Both the position numbers and the translations under genes were made by a program. The notes under the pieces were generated by a model, which was not told where the DNA came from, made no database searches, and saw only the letters and a program-made list of their open reading frames with translations. A DNA stretch of 64,000 nucleotides from Streptomyces caniferus (lineage in GTDB: Bacteria; Actinomycetota; Actinomycetes; Streptomycetales; Streptomycetaceae). Every line of letters begins with the position of its first letter. Position 1 is the stretch's first letter. Positions 8,207-15,705 of this stretch are shown in pieces. The DNA is taken from positions 186,001-250,000 of the forward strand of contig NZ_BLIN01000003.1 in the NCBI RefSeq assembly GCF_009811555.1, given 5' to 3'.

Positions 8207-8889
8207 GAGAGCCTGTCCGACGGCTCAGGTGCGGGGCCACAGCCGGATCGCAGCGACGGTCACGGTCCCGTGAAACCCGAGCGCCCGCTTATCGCAGCGG
8301 GTGGCTACGGCCCGGACGGCCTTGAGTCTGTTGATCGTCCGCTCGACCTCCTTCCTGCGCGCATACCGCTCCTTGTCGAAGCCGGCGGGCCGGCCACCCG
8401 GGCGGCCACGTCGCTGCCGGTTGGCCCGCTGGTTCGTCGGCTCCGGGATCGTGTGCCTGATCTGGCGTCCGCGCAGAGAGCGGCGGTTGCAAGAGAGCTG
8501 TACGCCCGGTCTCCGCCGACGTGATCCGGGCGGGTACGCGGGTCTCCGCCTTGCGGGCGCGGAACGCGGATGCGGTCCAGAACCGGGATCATCTGCGGCG
8601 CATCGCCCCACTGGTCCGGGCGTGACCAGTATCGCCAGCGGCCGCAGTCCACCCTCGCCCACCAGATGGATCTTCGTTGTCAGCCCGCCACGGGAGTACC
8701 CCAGGGCCTCATCAGTCCGATGCTGCACCGGCCGCGTCCGCCTGCCGGGCACCCACGGCGGGCGCCTTCGCGCCCCGGCGGCATGCTGATGGGCGCGACA
8801 GGAGGTCGAATCCACGCCGACCATGCTCCAGTCGATTCGTGCGGCGTCACCCGAGCCCACTCCGCATGCGAAAGATCACCCCGCCCCAC
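8207..8889 (-). mobile_element. IS5-family insertion sequence remnant with decayed transposase
   Basis: Reading leftwards from 8889, MGRGDLSHAEWAR resembles an IS5-type N-terminus. A jump then leads to RIDWSMVGVDSTSCRAHQHA, so ~60 residues are missing. The DDE-domain text continues in alternating frames: DEALGYSRGGLTTKIHLVG, then QWGDAPQMIPVLDRIRVPRP and GGDRAY, then RHTIPEPTNQRANRQRRG and KEVERTINRLKAVRAVATRC, ending at about 8225. At least two frameshifts plus the internal deletion make it inactive. The left end GAGCCTGTCCGACGGCTC (8210-8227) is typical of this IS group; I could not find a matching right-end inverted repeat. It separates the RiPP-like pair from the catabolic operon. Confidence 0.85.
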
Positions 8890-8973
8890 ACGGACCGGAA
8901 CGACCCGCCATCGAGGCAGTCACGCAACCCATCGACAGCGCCTGGTCCCGATCCCCGGTGCCGATCGCCTTCC

Positions 8974-10620
8974 CTACCCCGTGACGATCTCTGCGCGACG
9001 GAAGGCGGCCGGGGACGCGAGGCGGGCCGTGCACAGCAGCGGGGCCCAGGCGGCGGTGTCCGCGAAGGCGCTGCCGCCTGCGGGGACGCTGTCGAGGACG
9101 ACGCGGTCGGGGCGCAGCAGTACGGCGCCCGCCCGGCCGCCGCGCAGCCAGGCGGCGAGGGTTCCGTCGTCGCCGATGGCGTCCACGTGGACGGTCCGCG
9201 CGCCGAGCGCGCCGGCGAGTGCCCAAAGCGAAGGGGTCGGTGGCGCGGCGGTCAGGAGGGTGAAGGAGTCCCCTAGTACGTCGTCGAGACGGGTCCGCCG
9301 TCCGGCGACCGTCACCCAGGGCTGGGGGCAGAAGGTGCCCGCGAGGCCGCGGCCGCCCGGGCGGGTGCGGCGGCGTCGTACCAGCGGGCCCGGGGCCAGG
9401 GCGGGGCTGAGGTCGCGGCCGGTCGCCGCGACCAGGCCGGGGAGGCGGCAGGCCGCGCCCAGGACGGTCCGGCGCAGCGCGGCCGCGCGGTCCTGGCCGC
9501 CGGTCATGGCCCAGCCCGTCGCGACGGCGAGGCGGATCATGTGGCGGGCGTGCGGTTGGCGTTCGCTCTGGTAGGTGTCGAGCAGCCGCTCGTCGGCGCC
9601 GTTGGCCAGGACGCGCGCGAGCTTCCAGGTGAGGTTGTGAGCGTCGCGCAGGCCCGCGCACAGCCCCTGTCCGACAAAGGGCGGTGTCAGATGGGCGGCG
9701 TCGCCGAGCAGGAAGACCCGGCCCCTGCGCCACCGGTCGGCGATACGGGCCCGGAAGGTGTACTGCGCCTGCCGGATCACCTCGAAGGCCTCGCCGTACG
9801 GCCCGTGCGGGAGGTCCACCCACGGCGCCACGAGCGCGCGCAGGCGCTCCCGCCCGTCCGGACCGTCCAGGTCCTCGCCCTCGGGCAGCCGGAACTCCCA
9901 CCGGTAGCGGTCCTCGCCGACGCGCATGAACGTCGCGGGCCGGGCGGGGTCGCAGACCTGGTCGACTCCTTCCCAGCACCGGACGGGGGCGCGGGTGCGC
10001 ACGTCGATCACGGTCCAGTGTTCCTCGAAGCGCAGGTCCTCCCATCCGGCGCCGATGGCCTCGCGGGTGAGGCCGTTGGCGCCGTCGCAGCCGAGGACGG
10101 CGTCGGCCCACACGTGCTGCGAGCCCTCGTCGGTATCGCGACGGTAGGTGACCTTGACCGGGCCCTCGGCGGGCTGGTCGACGGCGACCACCTCGGCCCC
10201 GCCCCACAGCTCGCACTCCGGACGCCGGGCCAGGCCGTCGCGCAGCAGCCGTTCCAGCTCGGGCTGGTCGAACATGCTGGTCTGCGGGAAGCCGTGGTGG
10301 CCGTGCGGGGACCGGCGGACCTCGGCCATCACCCGGTGCCGGGCGTCGAGCAGTCTGAGGCCCTTGGCCGGTCGGGCGATCGTGGCGAACTCCTCGTGGA
10401 TACCCGCGGCTTGCAGGATCCGGCGCACCTCGTCGTCCGTGGCGACGGCTCGCGGCAGGGCGTAGACGTCCCGGTGGCGTTCCAGGACGACGGTACGGAT
10501 GCCGCGCCGGGCGAGCAGGAGTGCGGCCGTGACGCCGACGGGCCCCGCTCCGATGATCGCGACGGGGACATGTGCCGACCCGGTCGCGGCGCCCGGTGGC
10601 CCGGCCTGATCGGCGGTCAT
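8974..10620 (-). CDS. FAD-dependent aromatic hydroxylase (MhpA-like)
   Basis: A class A flavoprotein monooxygenase of 548 residues. It has the Rossmann motif IIGAGPVGVTAALLLARRG near residue 22, the DG motif GCDGANGLTREAIG, and the GD motif FLLGDAAHLTPPFVGQGLCA. The last ~130 residues form the thioredoxin-like tail found in MhpA and phenol hydroxylases. It inserts one oxygen into an aromatic ring using NAD(P)H and O2. The ATG at 10620 overlaps the stop of the FAH-family gene (ATGA), so the two are coupled. With the extradiol dioxygenase upstream, this makes a hydroxylation then meta-cleavage pathway; the aromatic substrate is unknown. Confidence 0.93.
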   Translation of the reverse strand: MTADQAGPPGAATGSAHVPVAIIGAGPVGVTAALLLARRGIRTVVLERHRDVYALPRAVATDDEVRRILQAAGIHEEFATIARPAKGLRLLDARHRVMAEVRRSPHGHHGFPQTSMFDQPELERLLRDGLARRPECELWGGAEVVAVDQPAEGPVKVTYRRDTDEGSQHVWADAVLGCDGANGLTREAIGAGWEDLRFEEHWTVIDVRTRAPVRCWEGVDQVCDPARPATFMRVGEDRYRWEFRLPEGEDLDGPDGRERLRALVAPWVDLPHGPYGEAFEVIRQAQYTFRARIADRWRRGRVFLLGDAAHLTPPFVGQGLCAGLRDAHNLTWKLARVLANGADERLLDTYQSERQPHARHMIRLAVATGWAMTGGQDRAAALRRTVLGAACRLPGLVAATGRDLSPALAPGPLVRRRRTRPGGRGLAGTFCPQPWVTVAGRRTRLDDVLGDSFTLLTAAPPTPSLWALAGALGARTVHVDAIGDDGTLAAWLRGGRAGAVLLRPDRVVLDSVPAGGSAFADTAAWAPLLCTARLASPAAFRRAEIVTG

Positions 10621-11603
10621 GCGGCGTCCTCCACCCGGCGTCCGGCTTCGGCCGGGCGGCGCACTGCCGCAGCGTCCGCCACGGGCGTGCGCTGCTCGCC
10701 GAGGTCGATACGCCGGTCCGGGGTGGCGATCGTGGCCGTCACCATGTCGCCGTCGTGCAGGTAGTGGGGGTTCCTGGCCTGGTTTCTGAAGAACGCCTTC
10801 CACTTCACGGCGGGCGGCAGCAGCGCGCTGATCTTCTCTACGGCCTTGGGCGGAGCTTTCAGGGCCGTGCCGCCGGGGGTGCCGGTGAGCAGCAGGTCGC
10901 CGGGGTCGAGGGTCTGGAAGCGGGCGAGCAGCGTCAGGGCCTCGGCCGGACGGACGATCATGTCGGCCAACGTGCGGTCCTGGCGCAGCTCGCCGTTGAC
11001 GGACAACCTCAGCCGCAGGTCGATGAGGTGGGCGAAGTCCTCCGGCTCCAGGAGAGCGAGGTGCGGCCCGGTGGGCGTGAAGGTCGGGTACGACTTGCTC
11101 TCGTAGAACTGGCCCTTGGTCAGCTGCACCTCGCGGGCGCTGACGTCGTTGCACAGGACGAGCCCGGCGACGTACGAGGGCAGGTTCCGCTCGGTGACGA
11201 CGGTGCCCACGGGCAGGGGTGCCCCCATGACGAGCCCGAGTTCCACCTCGTAGTCGAGGAACTTCACCTGTGAGGGCCGTACGACGGTCTCCGCCGGGCC
11301 GCTCACCGAGCCCGATGCCTTGCGGAAGAACGTGGGCGGAACGTCGCCCCGGAAGCCCGAATCGCGGGCGTGGCTACGGTAGTTGACCATCTGGGCGACC
11401 ACCCGGCAGGGGGTGGTGACCGGGGAGAGCGCATCCAGGCCGGCGACGGGCGTGCCCTTCTCGCCGGAGGCGGCGGCCTCGCGTACGGCGACGCGGTCGG
11501 CGAGCAGTTCGGCGGTGGTGCGGGCCTCGGTGTCGATACGGACGGCGTGGTCGCCGAGGACGGCCCACCATCCGTCCGTGGTGCGCAGGACACGGGTGCT
11601 CAT
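10617..11603 (-). CDS. Fumarylacetoacetate hydrolase family protein
   Basis: A 328-residue FAH-fold protein. Metal-binding and catalytic segments are visible: VAQMVNYRSHARD, KFLDYEVELGLVMG with the acidic E-x-E metal ligands, LVLCNDVSAREVQ, and the family-typical DLLLTGTPGG. Such enzymes cleave C-C bonds in, hydrate, or decarboxylate ring-fission products. Here it would act on the product of the neighbouring extradiol dioxygenase. It lies in the middle of the three-gene minus-strand operon, with 76 bases after the dioxygenase stop and a 4-base overlap with the hydroxylase start. Confidence 0.93.
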   Translation of the reverse strand: MSTRVLRTTDGWWAVLGDHAVRIDTEARTTAELLADRVAVREAAASGEKGTPVAGLDALSPVTTPCRVVAQMVNYRSHARDSGFRGDVPPTFFRKASGSVSGPAETVVRPSQVKFLDYEVELGLVMGAPLPVGTVVTERNLPSYVAGLVLCNDVSAREVQLTKGQFYESKSYPTFTPTGPHLALLEPEDFAHLIDLRLRLSVNGELRQDRTLADMIVRPAEALTLLARFQTLDPGDLLLTGTPGGTALKAPPKAVEKISALLPPAVKWKAFFRNQARNPHYLHDGDMVTATIATPDRRIDLGEQRTPVADAAAVRRPAEAGRRVEDAA

Positions 11604-11679
11604 GCGCCGACCCCGCTTCGCCCGCTCGCACTGTCGCGCTGTGGTCCGCGCGTCGTCTCGGTCCGCTCACTGCGTACGT

Positions 11680-12825
11680 TCATGAGGTCATTGCTTTCAT
11701 CAGGCCCAGCAGTCGGGCGGGGTCGAGTTCGTTGTCGCCGCGCAGTGCCCGGAGGACCTCGCGCAGCCTGGCGGGGGACGGGTCGGCGCCGAGGAAGTCA
11801 CGGGTGACCGGCGGTCCCCACTGGGCGAGTCCGCTTGCCGACATGGGGGCCCAGCCCGGCTCGATGTCGTGGGAGAAGAGGTCGCCGTCGGCGTAGTGCT
11901 CCAGCATGAACCGGTCGGGGTCGCGCCAGTAGTCGAAGAGCTGGCTGCCCTGAATGTGCCGTCCGATGCCCCAGCTGCGCCGATAGCCCCGCTCGGCCAG
12001 GTACTCGCCACCGGCGGCGATGGCGTCGAGGTCGGTGACCTGGTAGGCGGAGTGCACATATCCGGTGCCGGGCCCCAGGTGCAGGGCCAGGGTGTGGTGG
12101 TCCACGGCTCGGCTGCCCTGATCGCAGCGGATGAACGCCATCGTCGGACCGCGCTCGCGCTGCCCGTCCAGGAACAGGAAGTCGCTGACGATCATGCCGA
12201 GGGTGTCCAGGTACCAGTCCAGGGCCCTGGTGAACACCCCTGTCTCCAGCACCACATGGCCCAGACGCTGAATCCTGGACGGCTCGCGGGCGGGCCGCTG
12301 TGCGGCATTGGCCCGGGAGGGACGCGCGCCGAAGTTGAGGGTGAGCGGCCGCTGTTCGGGCAGCGCGGGCAGTTCCTCGGCGCAGTGGACGACCCGGACG
12401 GGGAACCCCGAGGGATCGAGCAGGTCCACCACCGTGCCGCCGCCGGGCGCATCCACGTCCCGTATGCCGGATCCGGCGAGGCGGGCCAGCCGGTCCAGGT
12501 CCGCCCGCTCGGCCGCCCGGAACGCCGGACCGATGAACCGGGAGGCGCGACCGCGGCGGATGACCATGCAGGGCGGGCCGGCGAAGGTGCCGCGCAGCCA
12601 CAGAGTGTCCGGCGCGCGGGCCGCGACGAAGAAGCCGAAGTCGCGGGCGAACACCTCCGCCCGGTCCAGGTCGGGCTTCTCGAACTCCAGCCAGGCCAGG
12701 TCGGCCACCTTGATCACGGGGTCGCGGGAGCGCCCCGGCCGCTCCCCGCGCAGGGCGCCCTGCGCGCTGTGGAGGCCTTGATGTGCCGTCTCGGCGCCGG
12801 CCCCGGTGATGCGGGTTTCAGACAC
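11680..12825 (-). CDS. Extradiol ring-cleavage dioxygenase (VOC/type I)
   Basis: A two-domain vicinal-oxygen-chelate protein of 381 residues, related to 2,3-dihydroxybiphenyl and catechol 2,3-dioxygenases. The iron site lies in the C-terminal half: His in RLGHVVLETG, His in YVHSAYQVTD and Glu in RFMLEHYADGD. It opens a catechol-type ring next to the two hydroxyls. I chose the GTG at 12825 because GGAGG lies just upstream; the open frame reaching 12948 would overlap the operators. First gene of the catabolic operon, divergent from the TetR gene and presumably repressed by it. Confidence 0.9.
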   Translation of the reverse strand: MSETRITGAGAETAHQGLHSAQGALRGERPGRSRDPVIKVADLAWLEFEKPDLDRAEVFARDFGFFVAARAPDTLWLRGTFAGPPCMVIRRGRASRFIGPAFRAAERADLDRLARLAGSGIRDVDAPGGGTVVDLLDPSGFPVRVVHCAEELPALPEQRPLTLNFGARPSRANAAQRPAREPSRIQRLGHVVLETGVFTRALDWYLDTLGMIVSDFLFLDGQRERGPTMAFIRCDQGSRAVDHHTLALHLGPGTGYVHSAYQVTDLDAIAAGGEYLAERGYRRSWGIGRHIQGSQLFDYWRDPDRFMLEHYADGDLFSHDIEPGWAPMSASGLAQWGPPVTRDFLGADPSPARLREVLRALRGDNELDPARLLGLMKAMTS

Positions 12826-12862
12826 GACATCCTCCGAAACAACTTCATGGCGAGGAAGCATA

Positions 12863-12878
12863 TTGATGAAAGCATCAA
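12863..12878. promoter_or_regulatory. Inverted-repeat operator 1 for the TetR regulator
   Basis: Perfect palindromic arms TTGATG-AAAG-CATCAA lie 38 bp upstream of the dioxygenase GTG. The same arms recur at 12918-12933 with the same 4-base spacer length. Location between divergent TetR and target genes fits a TetR operator. Confidence 0.75.
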
Positions 12879-12917
12879 CTTTGAGAGGTCGATCGTCAAG
12901 AGGGTCGGACTCGGTAA

Positions 12918-12933
12918 TTGATGAATCCATCAG
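12918..12933. promoter_or_regulatory. Inverted-repeat operator 2 for the TetR regulator
   Basis: TTGATG-AATC-CATCAG, with TGATG/CATCA perfectly paired, is the second copy of the site at 12863. The centres are 55 bp apart. It sits 39 bp before the TetR start and so could mediate autoregulation. Confidence 0.75.
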
Positions 12934-12972
12934 AACTGCGATCGCCATCTTCGACCTTGCTAGACTCGCCGC

Positions 12973-13647
12973 ATGCCGACGTCAGCCCCGCCCAGCAACC
13001 GGTTCGCCCGCCGCCGCGCCGAGACCCGCCAGGCACTCGTCCGCGCGGCCCGGCAGATCCTGGCCGAGTCCGGGGACACGAGCGTGAGCATCCAGGCGAT
13101 CGCGGACCGTGCGGACGTCGGCTTCGGCTCCTTCTACAACCACTTCGAGTCGAAGACGGCCCTGTTCGACGCGGCGGTGGCCGACGCGCTCGACGAGTAC
13201 GGCCAGGCCATCGACGAAGCGGTCCAGGAGATCGACGACCCCGCCGAACTCGTCTCGGCGGGCGTGCGGCTCAGCGCCAAGATGGCCGGGTCGCACCCCG
13301 AGATCATGCAGATCCTGCGCCACCGCGGGCTCGGGCAGATCCTGCCCCCGTCCCGCGACTCCGTGCGCGCCGGGGAGGCCCCCTCCGACCGCGGCCTGGC
13401 CCCGCGCGCCCTGCGCGATCTGGAACGGGGCGTCGCTTCGGGCCGATTCGCCCCCCTCGAACCGACCGTAGCCCTGTCCGCGATGGGCGGGGCCCTCCTC
13501 GCGCTCCTGGAGCTGAGGTTCGCCCGTCCCGACATCGACGGCGACGAGGCCGGCGCGAACCTGGCCGAGATGGTCCTGCGCATGCTGGGCGTGCCCCCGG
13601 ACGACGCCCACGAGGTCGCCCGGCGCGCACTGCCCGAACTCGCCTGA
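12973..13647 (+). CDS. TetR-family transcriptional regulator of the aromatic catabolic operon
   Basis: A 224-residue TetR protein. The N-terminal helix-turn-helix spans about residues 15-60 (RQALVRAARQILAESG ... VGFGSFYNHFESKTALF). The C-terminal ligand domain is helical and not assignable to a ligand. It is divergent from the dioxygenase-hydrolase-hydroxylase operon, with two copies of one inverted repeat in the 147-bp gap, so it very likely represses the operon and itself. No Shine-Dalgarno precedes ATG 12973. A TAGACT hexamer 7 bases before the ATG looks like a -10 box, so the mRNA may be leaderless. Confidence 0.92.
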   Translation: MPTSAPPSNRFARRRAETRQALVRAARQILAESGDTSVSIQAIADRADVGFGSFYNHFESKTALFDAAVADALDEYGQAIDEAVQEIDDPAELVSAGVRLSAKMAGSHPEIMQILRHRGLGQILPPSRDSVRAGEAPSDRGLAPRALRDLERGVASGRFAPLEPTVALSAMGGALLALLELRFARPDIDGDEAGANLAEMVLRMLGVPPDDAHEVARRALPELA

Positions 13648-13670
13648 CGGGGACGAGCCCAGAACCGGAC

Positions 13671-13716
13671 GGCCGATGGGCCGACGGCGCATCTACCGCC
13701 CGGCGGCCCATCGGCC
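13671..13716 (+). terminator. Hairpin terminator after the TetR gene
   Basis: A perfect 13-bp stem (GGCCGATGGGCCG at 13671-13683 with its complement at 13704-13716) and a 20-base loop, starting 24 bases after the stop. No T-run follows, as is usual for Streptomyces terminators. Confidence 0.7.
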
Positions 13717-13911
13717 GGCCCGCGGCGCGCGGCTCCGCGCCGGGAACGCCGCGCGGGCGACGGCACCCGGAAGACCCCTGAGCGGCCCGTTCGCCGGGCG
13801 GCTGGATTCGGGTGCCGGCCTTCGCCTCTCGCGCATGCTCCAGGGGAGGCGTTGCCCGCGCCGTCCCGGCCGGGCAACGCCGTGCGCGCCGCCCTCGGCC
13901 CTGCGGCTCGC

Positions 13912-14028
13912 TCAGCGGACCAGCTGACCGATGCCCAGCAAGTTGCCCTCGCTGTCACGGAACCAGGCGCCCGGAAGTCTGGTCGCCACGCGTGCCCGGG
14001 CGAGAGGGTCGCTGTCGTCTGCGCTCAT
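13912..14028 (-). pseudogene. C-terminal remnant of a VOC (glyoxalase-like) protein
   Basis: The minus strand encodes about 38 residues containing RLPGAWFRDSEGNLLGIGQL and then a stop. This matches the final beta-strand and loop of small vicinal-oxygen-chelate proteins (AWFRDPEGN type). No matching N-terminal part is present upstream, so this is a decayed end rather than a gene. The rest of 13648-14261 holds only the terminator hairpin. Confidence 0.5.
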
Positions 14029-14261
14029 GTCCCCGCTCTGCCCCGAGCGGCCGCCGCAGGGGCGCAGGCGCCAGGCGTGTGCACCACGACAGCGTCAACC
14101 GACGATACGGAGCATCGCACAGCCGATCCGGGGCAGGGCGCCGGGAGTTGACCGGGGTGAACCCTTGGCGGCGCAGGGTCGGGCATGCTGCGCGCTTCCT
14201 CTGCCCGGGTGAAGTCGTGGGCGGGCCGTGTCCGTCGCGGCCCCGGGCCGTTTGTGAAAGC

Positions 14262-14555
14262 GTGATCTCCACTCGACGTATGTATGCAGCGCTCGTCCTG
14301 ACCGCCGGCGTTAGCGCCCTCGCGATGTCGTCCGCCTCGGCCGCCCCCGTGGCCCCGCCCGCCCAGCCGGCCCCGCAGGGGCTTTCCGTGCTCAGCACGC
14401 TCGACAGCCTCGGCGTCGCGTCCGTCCCCGCCAAGTACCAGGGACAGCTGCCGACGGCCACCGGCCAGCTCCAGCACGTCCGTGACCTCGGCCAGCTGCA
14501 TCAGGTGACCGATCTGGCCGCCCCGGTCGTGGGCCTGCTGCCCATCATGGCCTAG
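14262..14555 (+). CDS. Small secreted protein
   Basis: About 97 residues. A signal peptide covers roughly residues 7-29 (MYAALVLTAGVSALAMSSAS then ASA/AP cleavage). The mature part is short and Gln/Leu-rich (LQHVRDLGQLHQVTDL) and ends VVGLLPIMA. It resembles small exported proteins of unknown role common in Streptomyces. GTG 14262 and ATG 14280 are both possible starts. The TAG stop lies inside the CTAG end of the MITE-like element, so the element may have set the C-terminus. Confidence 0.7.
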   Translation: MISTRRMYAALVLTAGVSALAMSSASAAPVAPPAQPAPQGLSVLSTLDSLGVASVPAKYQGQLPTATGQLQHVRDLGQLHQVTDLAAPVVGLLPIMA

Positions 14556-14760
14556 GGCATGTCCGCAAAGTCCCGCCTGGCTCGCGACGCTCCCCCAGCT
14601 ACCGCTGGGAGGTGCCCCCAGGCACGCACGCTCGCTGCGTTGTCGGGATCGTCCACGTAGGCCCACTACGAGGACGACCCTCCGCCTTGCGAGCGCACGC
14701 ACCAGACGCCGCGAACCCCGCCCTCCGGGCGGACGACGGGACTTTGCGGACACCCCCTAG
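14552..14760. repeat. MITE-like element with 24-bp terminal inverted repeats
   Basis: Both ends carry CTAG followed by matching arms that include GTCCGCAAAGTCCCG on the left (14561-14575) and its exact complement on the right (14737-14751). Over 24 bases the arms match at 22. The 209-bp body has no credible gene, but contains secondary hairpins such as CCCAGCTACCGCTGGG. The form (short, non-coding, terminal inverted repeats) is that of a miniature inverted-repeat element or a mobile intergenic repeat. Confidence 0.75.
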
Positions 14761-15017
14761 CCCTTCTTCACACGGTTCACGGCCTTCGCACGGTTCACGG
14801 CCGGGGGTGGAACGCGTCCGTCGCCGCGTTCCGCCCGGCCAGGATGATGGCGCAGCGACGACTCCCCTGGGCCCGCATGAGTGCGCGGGCGCCAGGGGAT
14901 CGCTCTGTCGGTGCTCCCACAGGAAGCCCTGGCCCGTGTGGGGAGGCAGCTCATCCACCGGACACAGGGGTAGCGCATCGCGTCTCGGCTGATTCAATGG
15001 TCGCCGAGGTGAGAGAC
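14761..15017. other. Spacer upstream of the LysE gene
   Basis: The spacer holds a short direct repeat (CACGGTTCACGGCC, twice at about 14770-14803). I see no gene. Together with the MITE-like element it makes up the 460-bp gap before the LysE exporter. Confidence 0.4.
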
Positions 15018-15662
15018 ATGGTGTCGACCGACCGGCTGCTTGCGTTTGCGGCGATGTCGTTGCTGGTGATCGTGATTCCCGGGCCGAGCGTGCTCTTCGT
15101 GATCGGCCGTGCGCTGGCACACGGCCGCCGCACAGCGCTGGCGACCGTCCTGGGCAATGTGCTGGGTTCGTATCTGCTGGTGGCCGCGGTGGCGTTCGGC
15201 CTCGGGGCGCTGGTCGAGCAGTCCGCCGCCGTCTTCCTCGCCGTGAAACTGGCCGGTGCGGCCTACCTCGTCCTCCTCGGAGTCCAGGCGTTCCGGCACC
15301 GCAGGGACATGAAGGTGGGTGCGGCGGACCGGCCCGCACAGCCCGCCCGCGGCGATCTGCGCACGATCGCCGACGGCATCCTGGTCGGCATCACGAACCC
15401 GAAGGGCATCGTGTTCTTCGCCGCCGTGCTTCCCCAGTTCGTGGACCACGCGGCCGGCCGGGTGCCCGCCCAGATGCTGGTCCTGGGACTGGTACCGATC
15501 TGCATCGGCCTGATCACGGACACCGTATGGGGGCTGACGGCCTCGGCGGCCCGCAACTGGTTCGCGCGCTCCGAACGCCGGCTGTCGATGATCGGCGGCG
15601 CGGGCGGCTTCGCCATGATCGGTCTGGGCATGACGGTGGCGGCCACCGGCCGCGCGGACTGA
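15018..15662 (+). CDS. LysE/RhtB-family amino acid exporter
   Basis: A 214-residue integral membrane protein with about six hydrophobic segments. The N-terminal FAAMSLLVIVIPGPSVLFVIG carries the PGP motif of the LysE/RhtB family, and the central GILVGITNPKGIVFFAAVLP is also typical. Family members export lysine, threonine, homoserine or related compounds across the inner membrane by proton exchange. ATG 15018 has GAGGTGAGAG upstream. It is convergent with the phosphatase gene that ends at 15706. The substrate cannot be predicted. Confidence 0.9.
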   Translation: MVSTDRLLAFAAMSLLVIVIPGPSVLFVIGRALAHGRRTALATVLGNVLGSYLLVAAVAFGLGALVEQSAAVFLAVKLAGAAYLVLLGVQAFRHRRDMKVGAADRPAQPARGDLRTIADGILVGITNPKGIVFFAAVLPQFVDHAAGRVPAQMLVLGLVPICIGLITDTVWGLTASAARNWFARSERRLSMIGGAGGFAMIGLGMTVAATGRAD

Positions 15663-15705
15663 CCGCGGGGCGCCCCCGGCGTCCGCTCGCTGTCGCCTGC
15701 GGACG

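Noticed and set aside
12826..12948. N-terminal extension of the extradiol dioxygenase to 12948
   Set aside because: It would run through both inverted-repeat operators and lacks an RBS; GTG 12825 has GGAGG.
13648..14261. Plus-strand gene running through 13812-14555
   Set aside because: Only the last ~97 codons, with signal peptide, look coding; the upstream part is Arg/Pro-rich shadow text covering a minus-strand VOC remnant.
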